Assembly: GCA_030407315.1 (NCBI GenBank)
Contig: JALQPE010000010.1
Coordinates: 1-64,000, forward strand
DNA length: 64,000 nt
Direction: 5' to 3'
Origin: Asparagopsis taxiformis
Lineage: Eukaryota; Rhodophyta; Florideophyceae; Bonnemaisoniales; Bonnemaisoniaceae
Positions 1 to 11,482 of the stretch are shown one piece after another (the stretch's first letter is position 1; every line of letters begins with the position of its first letter). Both the position numbers and the translations under genes were made by a program. The notes beneath the pieces were generated by a model that ran no database searches, had not been told where the DNA came from, and saw nothing but the letters and a program-made list of their open reading frames with translations.

Positions 1-2837
1 TGTTGCCGAAATCGTCATGGCAGAGATGAAACGTTGAGCGAGCCAAGCAGATTGTTCGTCTGGCTTACCCCATTGCCGAGTTTTCAAGACAGGATGAGCG
101 TATCGGGCAATGGGTTGAGCACTGCATCCTTTCTGGGATCGTGCCGCAGACCTTCCTTGGAGGTTTGTGTAACATGCTTCCTTCGCCACTACAGGCGCCG
201 CAGCGCGGGGAACCAAGCGCCTTCGTTCTTGCTCCACCGGAAACGTTCGAGGTATTGATGTATTTTCCAAGCGTTGTCTATCATCCGAAATCACAAAAGA
301 ACCTGCCGCGTCGCCGAATAGGAGATGCGGCGAAGAGGGGAACGAAGCCGCACGCGTCCAGCCCATCGGAAAAGCACTAATCGAGCTTGTTACGTGGTTC
401 AAGTTTTATACCATGCTTGGACCGATGTGGCCTACGCCGCAAAGTTTTCCAGCTTCGAAGAGTTGATGGGCGCCGTACAATTTTCGACAGCAGTGAGCAT
501 TGGTTTGACGTGCTCGATGAAGGTCTATTCGCACCGATGGAGCAGAAGCTAGATCTCTACCACAACAAAGCTCCCCTATCTCATCCTGATGGATATGGTG
601 GAAAAGTAGAGACAAGAACCAGTGCGCAGCACAGTGCATTTAGGGACCTTGTGAGGAAGTTCTTCGACCGGTTGCAGTTTCTTATCGTCAACCCGGACCT
701 GTACACCTGGCCGGAGTCCGACCGCTGGGGGGCACTGGAAATATACTTCTCAAGCGGAAATCCGGACAAGCTGCCAGCGTATTTTGACACCCTCGACGAA
801 GACGTTATGGCTGTCCTCCGCCCGGCACCACAAGCCGCGGACGCAGAAAAGGTCCCCAAGCCGGTTGATGACACTCCCACTCGTCGCAACACAGGAGGAG
901 AGGTTTGGTTCCGTCGACAAGACACACAACCAGGCTTCAACTTGGACCTGGGAGGACCAGTCTTACTGCCCAAGGGCCGTCTCCCCCGTCACCGTCACCC
1001 CATGCGACAGAAGAGCAGGAAAGTGAAGGGCAGGCTCTCGCAAAGGACTTTCTTTCGAAAATGAGTCAGTATTGCCGGGTGTACGACGTCCCTTTCGAAG
1101 ATTTGGTCAGTGCCGACGAGAGCCGAGAACACGTGCCCATCACGGGCAACGTTCAGCTCATTCTGACTGATCCGCCCTACAATGTTCGTCGTAAGAGGAA
1201 CGATTCCAACTCTTCGTACGACAGGCTAACTGCAGAAGATATGCAGGCTAGCATCGAAGTGTTTGACGAGCTGTTGCGCCCCGGTGGCCACGGCATCGTG
1301 TTCTGCTCCGTTTTGCAGTTCTACGAATGGTTCCATTACTTGGAAACGTACAAAGGACCGCAGTCAGAAGGCCCAACCGATACTGCTGCCAGTGATGACG
1401 GGTCGGATGAAGAAGAGGTTACGTCCATGAATTCGGACTCCGAAGCATCGCAGCACAGGGCGAAGAAAGTGCGGATGAGGAGGAGGACGAGGAGGAGGAG
1501 GACGTCGTTCGGAATTCAGTTTTCTTCGTTGACGAGGTACCTCTGTTGTTTGTCCGACTACCTGGGCACCTCTATCAAATGCCGGGGCGGAAGAGGTACC
1601 AACGCATGAACATGGCAGAGGTCGCTATCCACTTCTGGAAGCGAGGTGTTCCGTTCAAGACCGGAAGCGAGATGGTGGCCTATAGGAACCACGGATACAT
1701 GGACGGCACGTACCCGGCGTGGTGCAACGTCACCATCAATATGCCCGCCATCGATTCGAATGAGATGGTGTGGCGAACAAGGAGCACAAACCGGTGCTAC
1801 GGTCAGAGTTCGTGCAGAGCAGAAGAGCGTCGCTCTCATGATGGAGTTGATCAGCCAGCATTCACAGCCTGGTGATATTGTTGTCGATCCATTCTCTGGC
1901 ACTTTCGCAACGGGAAAAGCAGCTATGAGCTTGCCTGAGCACCGTGTTTTCGTCGGCAGTGACATGGACAAATTGTGTGTGGTACGATCGCTTCCAAAGC
2001 TGTGTGCAGTCATGTCACGTGTAATTCTTTCAAACAACACTGACATGAGGGTCACGACAGAAGCGAAACAGAGTGCTGAGAAGTTCTTGGCGTCCCCCTC
2101 TGTCACGATGCGTACGCAGAGGGAACGCAGGATCATCGAACCCCCACCTGGCCTTCCCCTGTACCAGAGGTTCCCGAAATATATTCGGCAGTACCTCTGG
2201 CAGCTGTGCCCAGAGTCGATTGCGTCGCGCGAGCACATGGAGAAACCGGTACATTATTGGCCACCTTCCCTGCGCCGCTGGTTGCAAACTGAAAACCCTC
2301 GCGTGATGCGGGCACACGATTGTGTTGCGAAAAAAATTGAGCGTTCGACCATCGCTGATTAAGCATCCAAATGCAGGAAGAGGGCTCTTCGCTGAACAGA
2401 CATTTAATGTTGGTGACGAAGTATGTGCATACTACGGAACTGTTGTGTACTCTGATATGAGCAAGGAGTCGATGAGGTTCGCGTACGGAGAGGGTCACAT
2501 GGCGATAACGAAGGAAACATTCTTGATGTATGCTATCAAGCTGTATGCAACAGCGGAGGACGACGAAAACATCGAGCATCCAATTTGGATTGTTCCGGCT
2601 CCGTTCTGTTCGGCGCAGTTCATCAACGACCCGCGGTATTTGCGAGGTGAGGACACTCCGGCGGAAGACACCAGGCGGATGGCCAACGTCGAGTTTGTCG
2701 AGAACTACAGCAGCGGTTCGACGGGGAAGAAGCTCAAGGCGAAGGACCTAGAAAATCCGAAGATCATTGTAGTACGTGCAATCCGCGATATCCGTCCGGG
2801 GCAGGAGCTCTACGTTCATTATGGGACAGCGTTTTAG
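1..2837 (+). pseudogene. DNA methyltransferase-SET fusion, copy A (broken, 5' end outside window)
   Basis: Coding similarity begins at the window edge and runs through several frames. A helical N-terminal region (about 1-880) leads to a beta-class amino-methyltransferase: motif IV LTDPPYN near 1165, then motif I DPFSGTFATG near 1886, in the DPPY-first order of the N6A/N4C group. A SET domain follows in frame 2322-2837, with GRGLFA, YYGT, FINDP and the closing PGQELYVHYG. The lysine-methyltransferase reading is from family knowledge; the usual NHSCxPN box is not canonical. At least four frame changes occur (around 890, 1500-1550, 1775 and 2330); the last is at a run of seven A. Copy D at 50318-52048 matches bases 1-1720 in the same orientation. 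Intact copy B (17458-20934) gives the domain order. No ParB domain is seen in the part present. It could be a dead copy or a poorly polished intact gene. Confidence 0.8.
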
Positions 2838-3078
2838 AGCATGGAATTAGGGTCACGAAAGATGTTTTCATTTCGACTACAAATAAAGCTACGTTCCAGA
2901 GTTGAAGTATATCATATAATGCAGAATGTCCAGCCACCATTAGTCCAGGGTGAAACCTATTCGGCAGTACTCGCCTGTCAAAAACCAATCGTTCACACTC
3001 TAGGTGCACTTCGTCCGAGCAGTGAACCTGACTGCTTGGTTGCTGTTATGCGTGCAGATGCAAAATACAAGACCAAGT

Positions 3079-4168
3079 TGAAATGGACGCCCGGTGGATG
3101 TCCAGCTCAGTTGCATTGCTGTCCAGCCCAGAAATTCTACAATTCAGGGGAGAAAAATATTGCAAAAAACATCGATTTCAGCGGGTCGATTGTGCCGTAC
3201 GGCACACCCCCATCTCAAAAACATGTTCACATGTGCATGTTTTTGAGAATAGCCCAAATTTTAATTCAAATCAGGGTGTCTAATTTGGCCACAACGGCCC
3301 CAGGAACCGACCGCCGCCCGAGTGGGGTTGTCACTGGCTTCTGTAAGCACTAACTGTAAGGCTAAATGGCGTCTGACAAAGGGTCAATTTCAGGCTCAAT
3401 ACGCCAGGGACAGGTCTTGGTCCTTGTTCCATCATGGTCCCACCCCACTCTCTCACGACCAACCTGAAATGCACGTCCGGTGGATGTCCAGCTCGATTGC
3501 ACTGCTGGCCAGCCCGGAAATTCTAAAATTTCGGGCACAAAAAAATTGTAAAAAATCAACGATTTCAGCGGGTCGTTTGTGCCGTACGGCACACCCCCAT
3601 TCAAAAACATGTTCACATGTGCATGTTTTTGAGAATAGCCCAAATTTTAATTCAAATCAGGGTGTCTAATTTGGCCACAACGGCCCCAGGAACCGGCCGC
3701 CGCCCCGAGCGGGGTCATCACTGGCTTCTGTAAGCACTAACTGTGAGGCTAAATGGCGCCGGAAGATGGGCCGATTGCAGGCTTCAAGCCTAAGTTATGC
3801 TAGGGAGAAATCTTCTTCCGTGTTTCATCATGGTCCCGCCTTACTCCCTCAACAGAAACACTACTCACCCATCACGTTACTCATATTCCGTGCACTTTAT
3901 ATTAGTAGTGAACCCGCCTGCTTAGTTGCTGCAATGCGTGGATGTAGGCAGCACACGACCAACCTGAAATGGACGTCCGGTGGATGTCCATCTCAGATGC
4001 ACTGCTGGCCAGCCCAGAAATTCTAAAATTTCGGGCACAAAAAATCTTGCAAAAATCAACGATTTGGGCGGGTCGATTGTGCCGTACGGCACACCCCCAT
4101 CTCAAAAAACATGTTCACATGTGCATGTTTTTGAGAATAGCCCAAATTTTAACTCAAATCAGGGTGTT
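3079..4168 (+). repeat. Cluster of three ~290-bp palindromic repeat units (U1-U3)
   Basis: Units start at about 3079, 3463 and 3963, each at GGACGTCCGGTGGATGTCC or a variant. Each unit then has the same order of parts: an AAATTC(T)A(A/C)AA segment, the perfect 16-bp palindrome TGTGCCGTACGGCACA, a hairpin with arms CTCAAAAACATG / CATGTTTTTGAG around CACATGTG, then CAAATCAGGGTGT, a GC-rich CCCCGAGCGGGG part and GTAAGCACTAACTGTAAGGC. U3 stops after the CAGGGTGT part. The same units flank the other side of the dioxygenase gene (8717-9745) and recur on the right arm. Short open frames inside the units are repeat noise. Confidence 0.9.
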
Positions 4169-4511
4169 CCCCGGATAAAGGGGTGCTCGCAGCCGCCCCA
4201 AAAGCCGCCTAGCTTGACAGCTGTAATTTTAACACATTACACATCAAGGACACTGCCTGCTTCACGCCACCTCGTCAGGTTTCGAGAGCCCGACTCGGGC
4301 CCGTTCTGAACGGACACTCACATCTCGATTGCCTGTCTTGCATTCCAGCGGTCACGATAGGTGTGTACCTAACAAAATTTCGGTTGTATTGTGTTATTAT
4401 TTCCAGCGATTGGCGTTCACGACCATTCTTCAACTTAACGTGAAACATACCATCCACATCACTCGAATACGTCAACGTCAACCATCTCTTTTCCTTTCCA
4501 ACTCAACAACC
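4169..4511. other. Upstream region of ParB-dioxygenase A
   Basis: About 340 bases between the last repeat unit and the chosen start codon. The segment is conserved on the right arm (about 47287-47630), as expected of a promoter or 5' leader. I see no clear TATA box and no coding signal. Confidence 0.4.
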
Positions 4512-7500
4512 ATGGCGGATACGCATTTCAGCAGTTTGTTTTCAACGGTTTGCGGCGATCAAGTGAGCGCGTCAGCGGAGTCGCGCGGACTCAAGCGCGG
4601 CGTCGATGTCGACTGTTTGCGGACGTGGACGGTGCGGCTGTGCATATTGGGACGGCTTCGGTGAGCACTGCTGGTGGCGATGTTGGCCTTCCGCGCACGC
4701 TGCACAACCACAAGCTGCCGGAAACCGACGAGGCCGACTATATCGTCGTGCGCAACATTGCGACTAAGGACAAGTTCAAGGACCTCCCGTTCCCGTACAT
4801 GTTTGATGGCGCCGAGGGACCGCCGGAGACGATGGGTGGAGCATACGCCGCGGCGTTTTACCCTTGGGATACTCGGATGATGCGCCCCGCTGCGGAGGAT
4901 GGCTCTAGCGACATTCGTACCCCTGCTGCAGCGTCAAACTTCAACGCAGCGACGAACCAGGCCAGCTCGGGACGGATGCCCAGTACCGGTCCAGCAGGCG
5001 AAATCACTGGTTCGGGGGGTACGAAGCATCCAGCACGCTCCGTCCGGTTTCGGGAGGCACGAAGCGCCCTGCTCGCTCTGCCAGAGCCTCCAGTGGAGGC
5101 ACGAAGCACCCTGCTCGCTCCAACGTCACCGAAGCTACTACGCAGGACGTAACCGAGGTGGACGACGAACCGGAGGTGGCGGAAAGCATTCGTGAGCAGC
5201 AGGGGACGCAAATTATGGTGCCCAAGTTTGTGACGTCGGATTACGTCGGAGAAGGAGCGACTGTGTTGGTGAGGCAGCTAGTGGAACCGGCCGTGACCCT
5301 TCGCGATGTCAAAGAAGACCACGTGGAGGACCTGCGCAACAATATGTTGGCGGTGGGGTATGTGAGCTCTTCGCGTATCACTGTGACGGTGCTGAGGTCG
5401 CAGAACACGCATTTGTCCGCCGACACGCGTCTGTTCCAGAATGGCAAATTCCATGCCAATGCGAACGTGACCGTGATCGACGGACTGCATCGTCTCAATG
5501 CTATGCATAGCATTGCGGATGACTTCACGCGCCTCACCCGTATGCACAGAACCAAGCTGCCACAGGAGGCAAACCGCTTGCGCTGGGTTACTCAGCCTCT
5601 GGATGTGTACTACCTTCGCCGCAAGGACGACAGTGATCTCCAGCCTCATGAGATCATCCACAAGAGTGCAGAGTCGAACCATACGACTGGGACGCAACTG
5701 ACGGAGCGCTCCCTGGTTCGAATCTTGTCGTCCATCCAGCAGTTCATCCGTACGATGCTGTTGCAAAAAACGTGGAAAACGCTGGCGACTTGCGTGAGTC
5801 TGATGTCATCCGAACATTGTTCGAGGCGCAGTTCATGGGGATGATGAATTCGACGAACACGGCTCGGCGGTGGACGCGTTTGGCTATAGCAACGCTGAAG
5901 CATCCTGTTCTCGACGACGTGTTGCGTGAGCTGAACAATTCCGAGCGCCGCAACGAGATTGGGATAACGCACCTGGACCACAAGATAGTGCGCGAGTTGC
6001 TGGAAGAAAACTTTGTCTTCGTCTTGCGTGGTCTTTCGGAGTACTTGAACCCTGCTCATGGCGGACGTCCGGATGGACGCTTTGACGTGAACGACTTTTA
6101 TACATACGTCCGTCGCGTGACTGCAATAGCAAATTCTCTGTACGCTGCGTTTGGGCGCCCAAAGAGTATTATGCGCAAGTCATTTCTGAGCACAGAGATG
6201 GCAATTGGGTCGGTTAAGCAGCCGAAGGAGTTGCAATGGCATCTCACCAATGCCATTGCAATGTATAGAGGGGACGACCGGAGCAGTGAGGTTCGAATGC
6301 GACGGAGAACCACGCGTTTACAGGATTTGGAAACGAACTTGAAAGAGTTTTTCAATCCGACATTGAAGAAGAAGACTAAGGCTCGACGCAAACGCCGCCC
6401 TTCTGCTGCCAATGTGAGACTCACTCACAAGAAGCAGCGGAATGTCGAACATGAGCCTGCTTCGCATGGCATCCGCCGCCGTTCACAGCGACTTCGCTCG
6501 ACGGGGAGCACACGCCTCGAGGAAGAAGAGCCGGTTGTGGTACAACAATCCGCCGGGGAAGAAGAGCAGGCCGTTGTTGATAAACCCACCGATCAACAAC
6601 AAGCCACTGCTTCCGGTGATGAGGTTGACGAAGACTCCGCCCGTTCCCCCGATTCTGCCGTTGAGATTGTCCCCCAAGATAACCAACGTGCTGGTGCGAC
6701 TCCCTCCAACCAAGAATCTGTCCATACCGCTTCGGACGAGGAAGACAAACAGGGTGCAGACGAGGGCCAAGTCGAAAGCAAGGGGGTCCGCGAAGTGACA
6801 ATTACATTCACTGTTCCGGAAGGAGTGGAAGTCGATGAAGACGGTTACATCGTTCGTGACTCTCCTTCTGAAGACGACCTCCTCTTCGACGACCGTATGC
6901 CGTCTCTTCCTGACGATTTCGAAGACCGAGCCGAAGGGCATCATCTGGCGCAGCGTCCCGCGGATGTCATCGCATCGGTGAGGGTTGGCTGTCTGCCCCC
7001 GATTGAGCTCAGGTTGTTATTGGAGAGTGTGGAAATCGATGAGGAGGGCAGAGAGGTGAGGTATTTGAAGCAAGTGGCGATGGACCCTGTGTTTGAGGGG
7101 CTGCATATTCCGGAAGAACATCGGGCTCGTGTGCTATTCGAAATCGATCACGTCTATCCGATGTTCTTCGCAGCGTGGAAGATGGCTGCCAAGGCGATGT
7201 GTGAGCCTACATCGACGTTTCTACCCTCGAGGCTGGACTTCGCTCAGGTTGCGCGAATGTCTACAAGCTGGAAGGATTCGTATGAGGCCGGCACTGGTAT
7301 GGCGTACTTCCACAATTGCCGAACGGAAATCAACGAGCGAGGGTATACGGTGATGCACAATTTCGCGGATGTAAGCTACCTAGATGCGTCGGACAAGTTC
7401 CCATTTGACTTGGGTCTCATGGAAGAAATTCCTAACCAGGAATTGTTTCGGTACTTTTTGGGAACGTGGGAGGGGGAGCAGGTGCACAAGGACCCTGGGA

Positions 7501-8441
7501 ACCGGCAGCTGTGGAGTCCCATTGTCAATACGGGGGACGATGAAACAGACGAGAAGAACCGGAATGAGGGGAGGGCTCGCTTCACGTCTACGCGCCACTG
7601 CCTGGTTGACTATGCCGAGAACGATGAGACGCATATCGACCGGTTCAAGTTTGTGACGCGGCGAGCCCTGCTGGATGTGTGGTTGGGAATCCTTGTCCGG
7701 CTGACAGGGCTGGAGGAGTGCGGTTTACCGGGAGAAAAACTTGTCATGCCGGCATCTGGGGGACGGTTTTTGATAACGGGAAAGGGGTGTCCTCGGCAGG
7801 TCCCACACAATGATTTCCCTGTTCCTCCTCGCGACCGCAAAGATCAACTTCCGGGTTACTTTGTTATTGCCAACGGAGATGACCCATTCCCTATCTGGGT
7901 GTGTCCAGGGTCCCACAAGTACGTCTTTTCCAAAGCGCTGGAATTAGATATGTACGCCAAGACGATGAAGCTGAAGAAGGTAATCGTTCCGCCACGTTCA
8001 GTCTTCATCGGTCACGGCCATGTACAACATGCCGGGGCAGGGCATGTCGACAGAGTTGTGTCACACACGACAACGAGGTATCACACGTATTTCAGGAATG
8101 CGTCGTATCCGATTCCCGACAATGTTTCGTTTGGTTTCATCAGGCGGTTGGGATTCGAAGAAGAAGTCATCGCCAATGCTCCGCGCCGGTCTGCAAGGCA
8201 AAGTCAACCGGCACCTGTCAATGTTCGCCACAAGACAGTTGTTCCCATCCCGGTCAAGAAAGATGGTAGGCCGAAGACAGGGCAGCTCCGAATGATGCGG
8301 ATGAAGACGACAGAACCTCGCAAGGATGTAATGCACACACCGAGTGTGGCCCCGGTAGTGCCTCTTCTGCCGGGACAACCTGGATATCTAGTTCACTATC
8401 ATAGTGAGGACGAAGAGGAAGAACAGTTTTCCGACGGCTAG
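4512..8441 (+). pseudogene. ParB-like/2OG-Fe(II) dioxygenase fusion, copy A (frameshifted)
   Basis: The reading starts at MADTHFSSLF (4512), conserved on the right arm. Domains in order: an N-terminal domain with PFPYMFDGAEGPP and PWDTRMM, homologous to the C-terminus of MTase E; a linker of GGTK(H/R)PARS repeats (5010-5130); a ParB-like domain with VIDGLHRLNAM near 5480; a helical region; a long acidic/basic linker; and a dioxygenase domain with HND (7806-7814), a distal GHGHVQH (about 8010-8030) and the 2OG-binding arginine in RYHTYF near 8077. Iron and 2OG binding follow from the HxD...H...R pattern; the substrate is unknown and nucleic acid is inferred from ParB and the MTase partners. 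Frame changes lie near 4612, 5042 and 5754, each a one-base loss relative to the right-arm copy, which is intact at those points. From 5772 the frame is open for 889 codons. Confidence 0.82.
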
Positions 8442-8716
8442 ATATCTTAACAACAACTACTTTAGCAAACAATTATCGAGAATATAATCATCTCCTTTAT
8501 CACTTTCAATCTATGAACCTACTATAATGCACTTCCGTTCCATGCTTTCAAACTAGATTGTCCATTCCCTAGTGGGTTGGAGCATGATTCCAGGACGATT
8601 CCCTCACATCTCTAGACTCGATGGTCTATGCTAGAAATAGCAGAACAATTGGGTTTATACGTGCTTCATCGCCAACTTGCTTCTGGTAATGGCTGGACGT
8701 GCACGATACACGATCA

Positions 8717-9745
8717 CCTGAAATGGACGTCCGGTGGATGTCCAACTCAGATGCATTCCTGGCCGGCCCAGAAATTCTACAATTTCGGGCACAAAAAAAT
8801 ATTGCAAAAAACATCGATTTGGGCGGTCGATTGTGCCGTACGGCACACCCCCATCTCAAAAACATGTTCACATGTGCATGTTTTTGAGAATAGCCCAAAT
8901 TTTAATTCAAATCAGGGTGTCTAATTTGGCCACAACGGCCCCAGGCACCGGAACCGCCGCCCCGAGCGGGGTCATCACTGGCTTCTGTAAGCACTAACTG
9001 TAAGGCTAAATGGCGCCTAACGATGGGTCGATTCCAGGCTTCAAGCCTAAGTTATGCTAGGGTGACATCGTTTCCCCTGTTCCATCATGGTCCTGCCTTA
9101 CTCCTCCACGACAAACACTACTCACCCATCACGTTACTCGTATTCCGTGCACTTTGTATGAGTAGTGAACTCGCCTGCTTAGTTGCTGCAATGCGTGGAT
9201 GTAGGCAGCACACGACCAACCTGAAATGGACGTCCGGTGGATGTCCATCTCAGATGCACTGCTGGCCAGCCCAGAAATTCTACAATTTCGGGCACAAAAA
9301 AATATTGCAAAAATCAACGATTTGGGCGGGTCGATTGTGCCGTACGGCACACCCCCATCTCAAAAACATGTTCACATGTGCATGTTTTTGAGAATAGCCC
9401 AAATTTTAATTCAAATCAGGGTGTCTAATTTGGCCACAACGGCCCCAGGAACCGACCGCCGGCCCCGATCGGGGGCTATCACTGGCGTCTGTAAGCACCA
9501 ACTGTAAGCCGGAGCCGGCTGCCGCCCCGATCGGGGCTATCACTGGCTTCTATTAGCACCAACTGTAAGCCAAAATCGCGTCTCACGAAGGGTCGATTTC
9601 AGGCTCAACACGTCAGGGAAAGGTCTTGGTCCTTGTTTCATCATGGTCCCGCCCCACCCTCTCGCGACCAACCTGAAATGGACGTCCGGTGGATGTCCAG
9701 CTCGATTGCATTGCTGGCCAGCCCAGAAATTCTAAAATTTCCGAA
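8717..9745 (+). repeat. Cluster of ~290-bp repeat units (U4-U6)
   Basis: U4 (8717-9015) and U5 (9221-9582) have the full part order described for U1-U3. U5 ends with a duplicated GCCCCGATCGGGG / TAAGCACCAACTGTAAGC piece. U6 (from 9671) keeps only the first ~75 bases, then turns into unrelated sequence at CCGAAAAATC. All units have the same orientation as U1-U3, so the dioxygenase gene is bracketed by direct repeats. Confidence 0.88.
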
Positions 9746-10040
9746 AAATCAATTTGGTGGCCCAGCATCTCCTGTGCCGAAAATTCCCGCACTCAGTTCT
9801 GATATACGTCTAGACGTGTTTCCCACTTGTACGCATCAGGGAAGGCGTCACGGAAGGTTGACACTACGCTACTTGTGTACCGCGTCGTCTGAAATAGCGA
9901 GTAGTGTTTGTTGTATAGTTGTGGAGTATGCGTCTAGTGGTTTGTAAAGCTTGCAGAACGGGATAGGGATGTGGGTGGCCCTATTTTATGAATACATGAG
10001 TACCAATATTCAGGGTTGACAAAGCGGAAAGGCATAGGCT

Positions 10041-11040
10041 CATACATGTTTGAGATTGCATAGTAGAGAAAATATTTTCATCGAAATTTACATGGAGCTG
10101 ATGGAGGTTTTAAGGATGAGGTATGAGAGGAAGAAAATTCTTCTGTGGTATGAGGATGTGTTCTGTGGGGGGATGGAATCTTGGGATGGTACAGGGGGAG
10201 GTGGAAATGTACGGAGTGCGGGTTTAGAATGGATTGTGATTCGGAGAGGAGTGCCGACAAGCATATTATGGGGATTGGGGAGACGCTGCGGGGTGTTGGG
10301 GTAGTGAGGGCGGAGGAGGGTGTTTAGGTGGGACCGTAGGAGGGTGCGGTTGAAGGCGCCGAGAGGAGGGGGTTTTAGGAAAGTGAGGAGAAAGAAGGGG
10401 AGGGGGTGGCGTCTGTTCTGGCTGTGGTGAGTGGGGATGTGATGGAGAAGAAGGGGGTTATTGTATTTGGGGAGGGAGGGGAGTGGGAGGAAGGGTGCGA
10501 AGTGGGGGGTTGATATGTGTTTCAGAGCGGGGAGGTTTCTGGGATACGGCGGGGGAGCCACCCCGCAGTGCGGGAGCGTGGGCCGGTGGTGGTGGTGTAT
10601 ACGGTATCGAAGATGCGGATGGCGTGGGGGCATGGAGCAGCTGAGGGAGGGAGGGGTGGAGCAGGTCGGGTACGGGATGGGGAGTGAGAGGTTTTGGAAG
10701 AGTAAGCTGCAGGGGAAGTTTGTGTAGAGGGCGAAGGAGAGGGGTTGAGGGTAGAGGAGAGAGGGTACTGAAGAACAATACGTTTCAAAGGTGATGGGGG
10801 AGAGCATGGTCGAGGAGATAGGGGGTGTTTTGCCCTATTCTGAGGTAGTATGAGGACTGGTTATACGAAATCTGTACGGTAGAGCAGAAAAGTAGGTATG
10901 GAATGGAGGTGTGCACCGTGGAAGCGGGGATAGGTATCTGAAAATGCGTGCTAGAGTGGTATTGGGGGTGTTTGAGGTACAGTACGGGGGAGGTGAGCAC
11001 CAACAGGAAGGGGGTGTGAGCGAGAGGATGAAAAAATTAA
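10041..11040 (+). repeat. Purine/G-rich strand-asymmetric block (left copy)
   Basis: About 1 kb in which the plus strand is dominated by G and A with many runs of GGGG, GGAGGG and AGGGGG; the complement is C/T-rich. Long proline/serine/leucine-rich frames on the minus strand follow from this composition. The plus strand near 10200 can be read as a short cysteine-histidine motif (CTECGF...DKH), weakly suggesting a decayed zinc-finger protein, but this is not secure. The block is conserved in inverse orientation at about 40745-41740. Runs of G could form quadruplexes. No gene is called. Confidence 0.6.
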
Positions 11041-11199
11041 AGACGAAATTGGAGTCGACCGACAAGGAAAAATAGAGTGGTCGCCGTGATGGATGCGGAC
11101 ATCCATGTCGAGCACGGCGGCAGAAATTTCTGGGGTCGAAATTTTTGAATTTCTGAACCGGCGCCCGTCCTAGGTGGACATAGACATGGCGGAAGTCCA

Positions 11200-11391
11200 T
11201 CCCGAGGGGGACATCCGTGGTACTAGAAACAATGAATGTCGCCCTAGTAATACTAGACGTACTAGACCGCATGGACGTCCGGTTCTAGGCGGACATCCAA
11301 AAATACTGGAGAACATGGACGTCCGCCTAGTAATACTAGGTGTACTAGAGGTTGTGGACGTCCGCGTCCATTTCCGAGAACACAGACGTAC
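11200..11391 (+). promoter_or_regulatory. Array of GGACGTCC and CTAGTAATACTAG palindromes
   Basis: This block at the inner end of the arm holds several copies of GGACGTCC(G) or GGACATCC and two copies of the near-palindrome CTAGTAATACTAG, plus related ACTAGA half sites. It lies 90-280 bp upstream of the start of ParB-dioxygenase B and is repeated inversely at 40402-40610, where no gene follows. Regular palindromes just upstream of a gene look like protein-binding sites. The first parts of the ~290-bp units also begin with a GGACGTCC palindrome. Confidence 0.5.
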
Positions 11392-11482
11392 TCAGCTTAC
11401 GCAGCAAAACAGCTTGTCGTTCAGATCTTCTTCTCTCTTTCTCAATCTTTCACTCTTCGTTTGTCAATCACTCATCAAAACA

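Larger units (their letters stand above)
3079..11391 (+). repeat. Left arm of large inverted repeat (~8.3 kb)
   Basis: This segment is the reverse complement of 40402-48690. Left plus right coordinates sum to about 51,730-51,800 all along, so the order is preserved: repeat units, ParB-dioxygenase, repeat units, G-rich block, GGACGTCC-motif block. The inner edge falls just after the shared CCGAGAACACAGACG; beyond it the two sides differ. The outer edge lies inside the first ~290-bp unit. The arms are very similar but not identical: they carry different indels, a different number of GGTKHPARS repeats and a different C-terminal tail in the gene. They are therefore real diverged copies, not an assembly echo. 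Confidence 0.88.

Noticed and set aside
3322..4309. Short frames containing SQKHVHMCMFLRIAQI and similar peptides, repeated in both arms
   Set aside because: They recur wherever the ~290-bp unit occurs, in several phases, so they are repeat sequence and not genes.
10088..10807. 239-codon minus-strand frame, Pro/Leu/Ser-rich, present in both arms
   Set aside because: All three minus frames are open and equally Pro/Ser-rich; this follows from the C/T-rich composition, and no domain is visible.
3079..11391. Inverted arms as a pure assembly duplication
   Set aside because: The copies differ in protein tail, repeat number and independent indels, so they are distinct loci.
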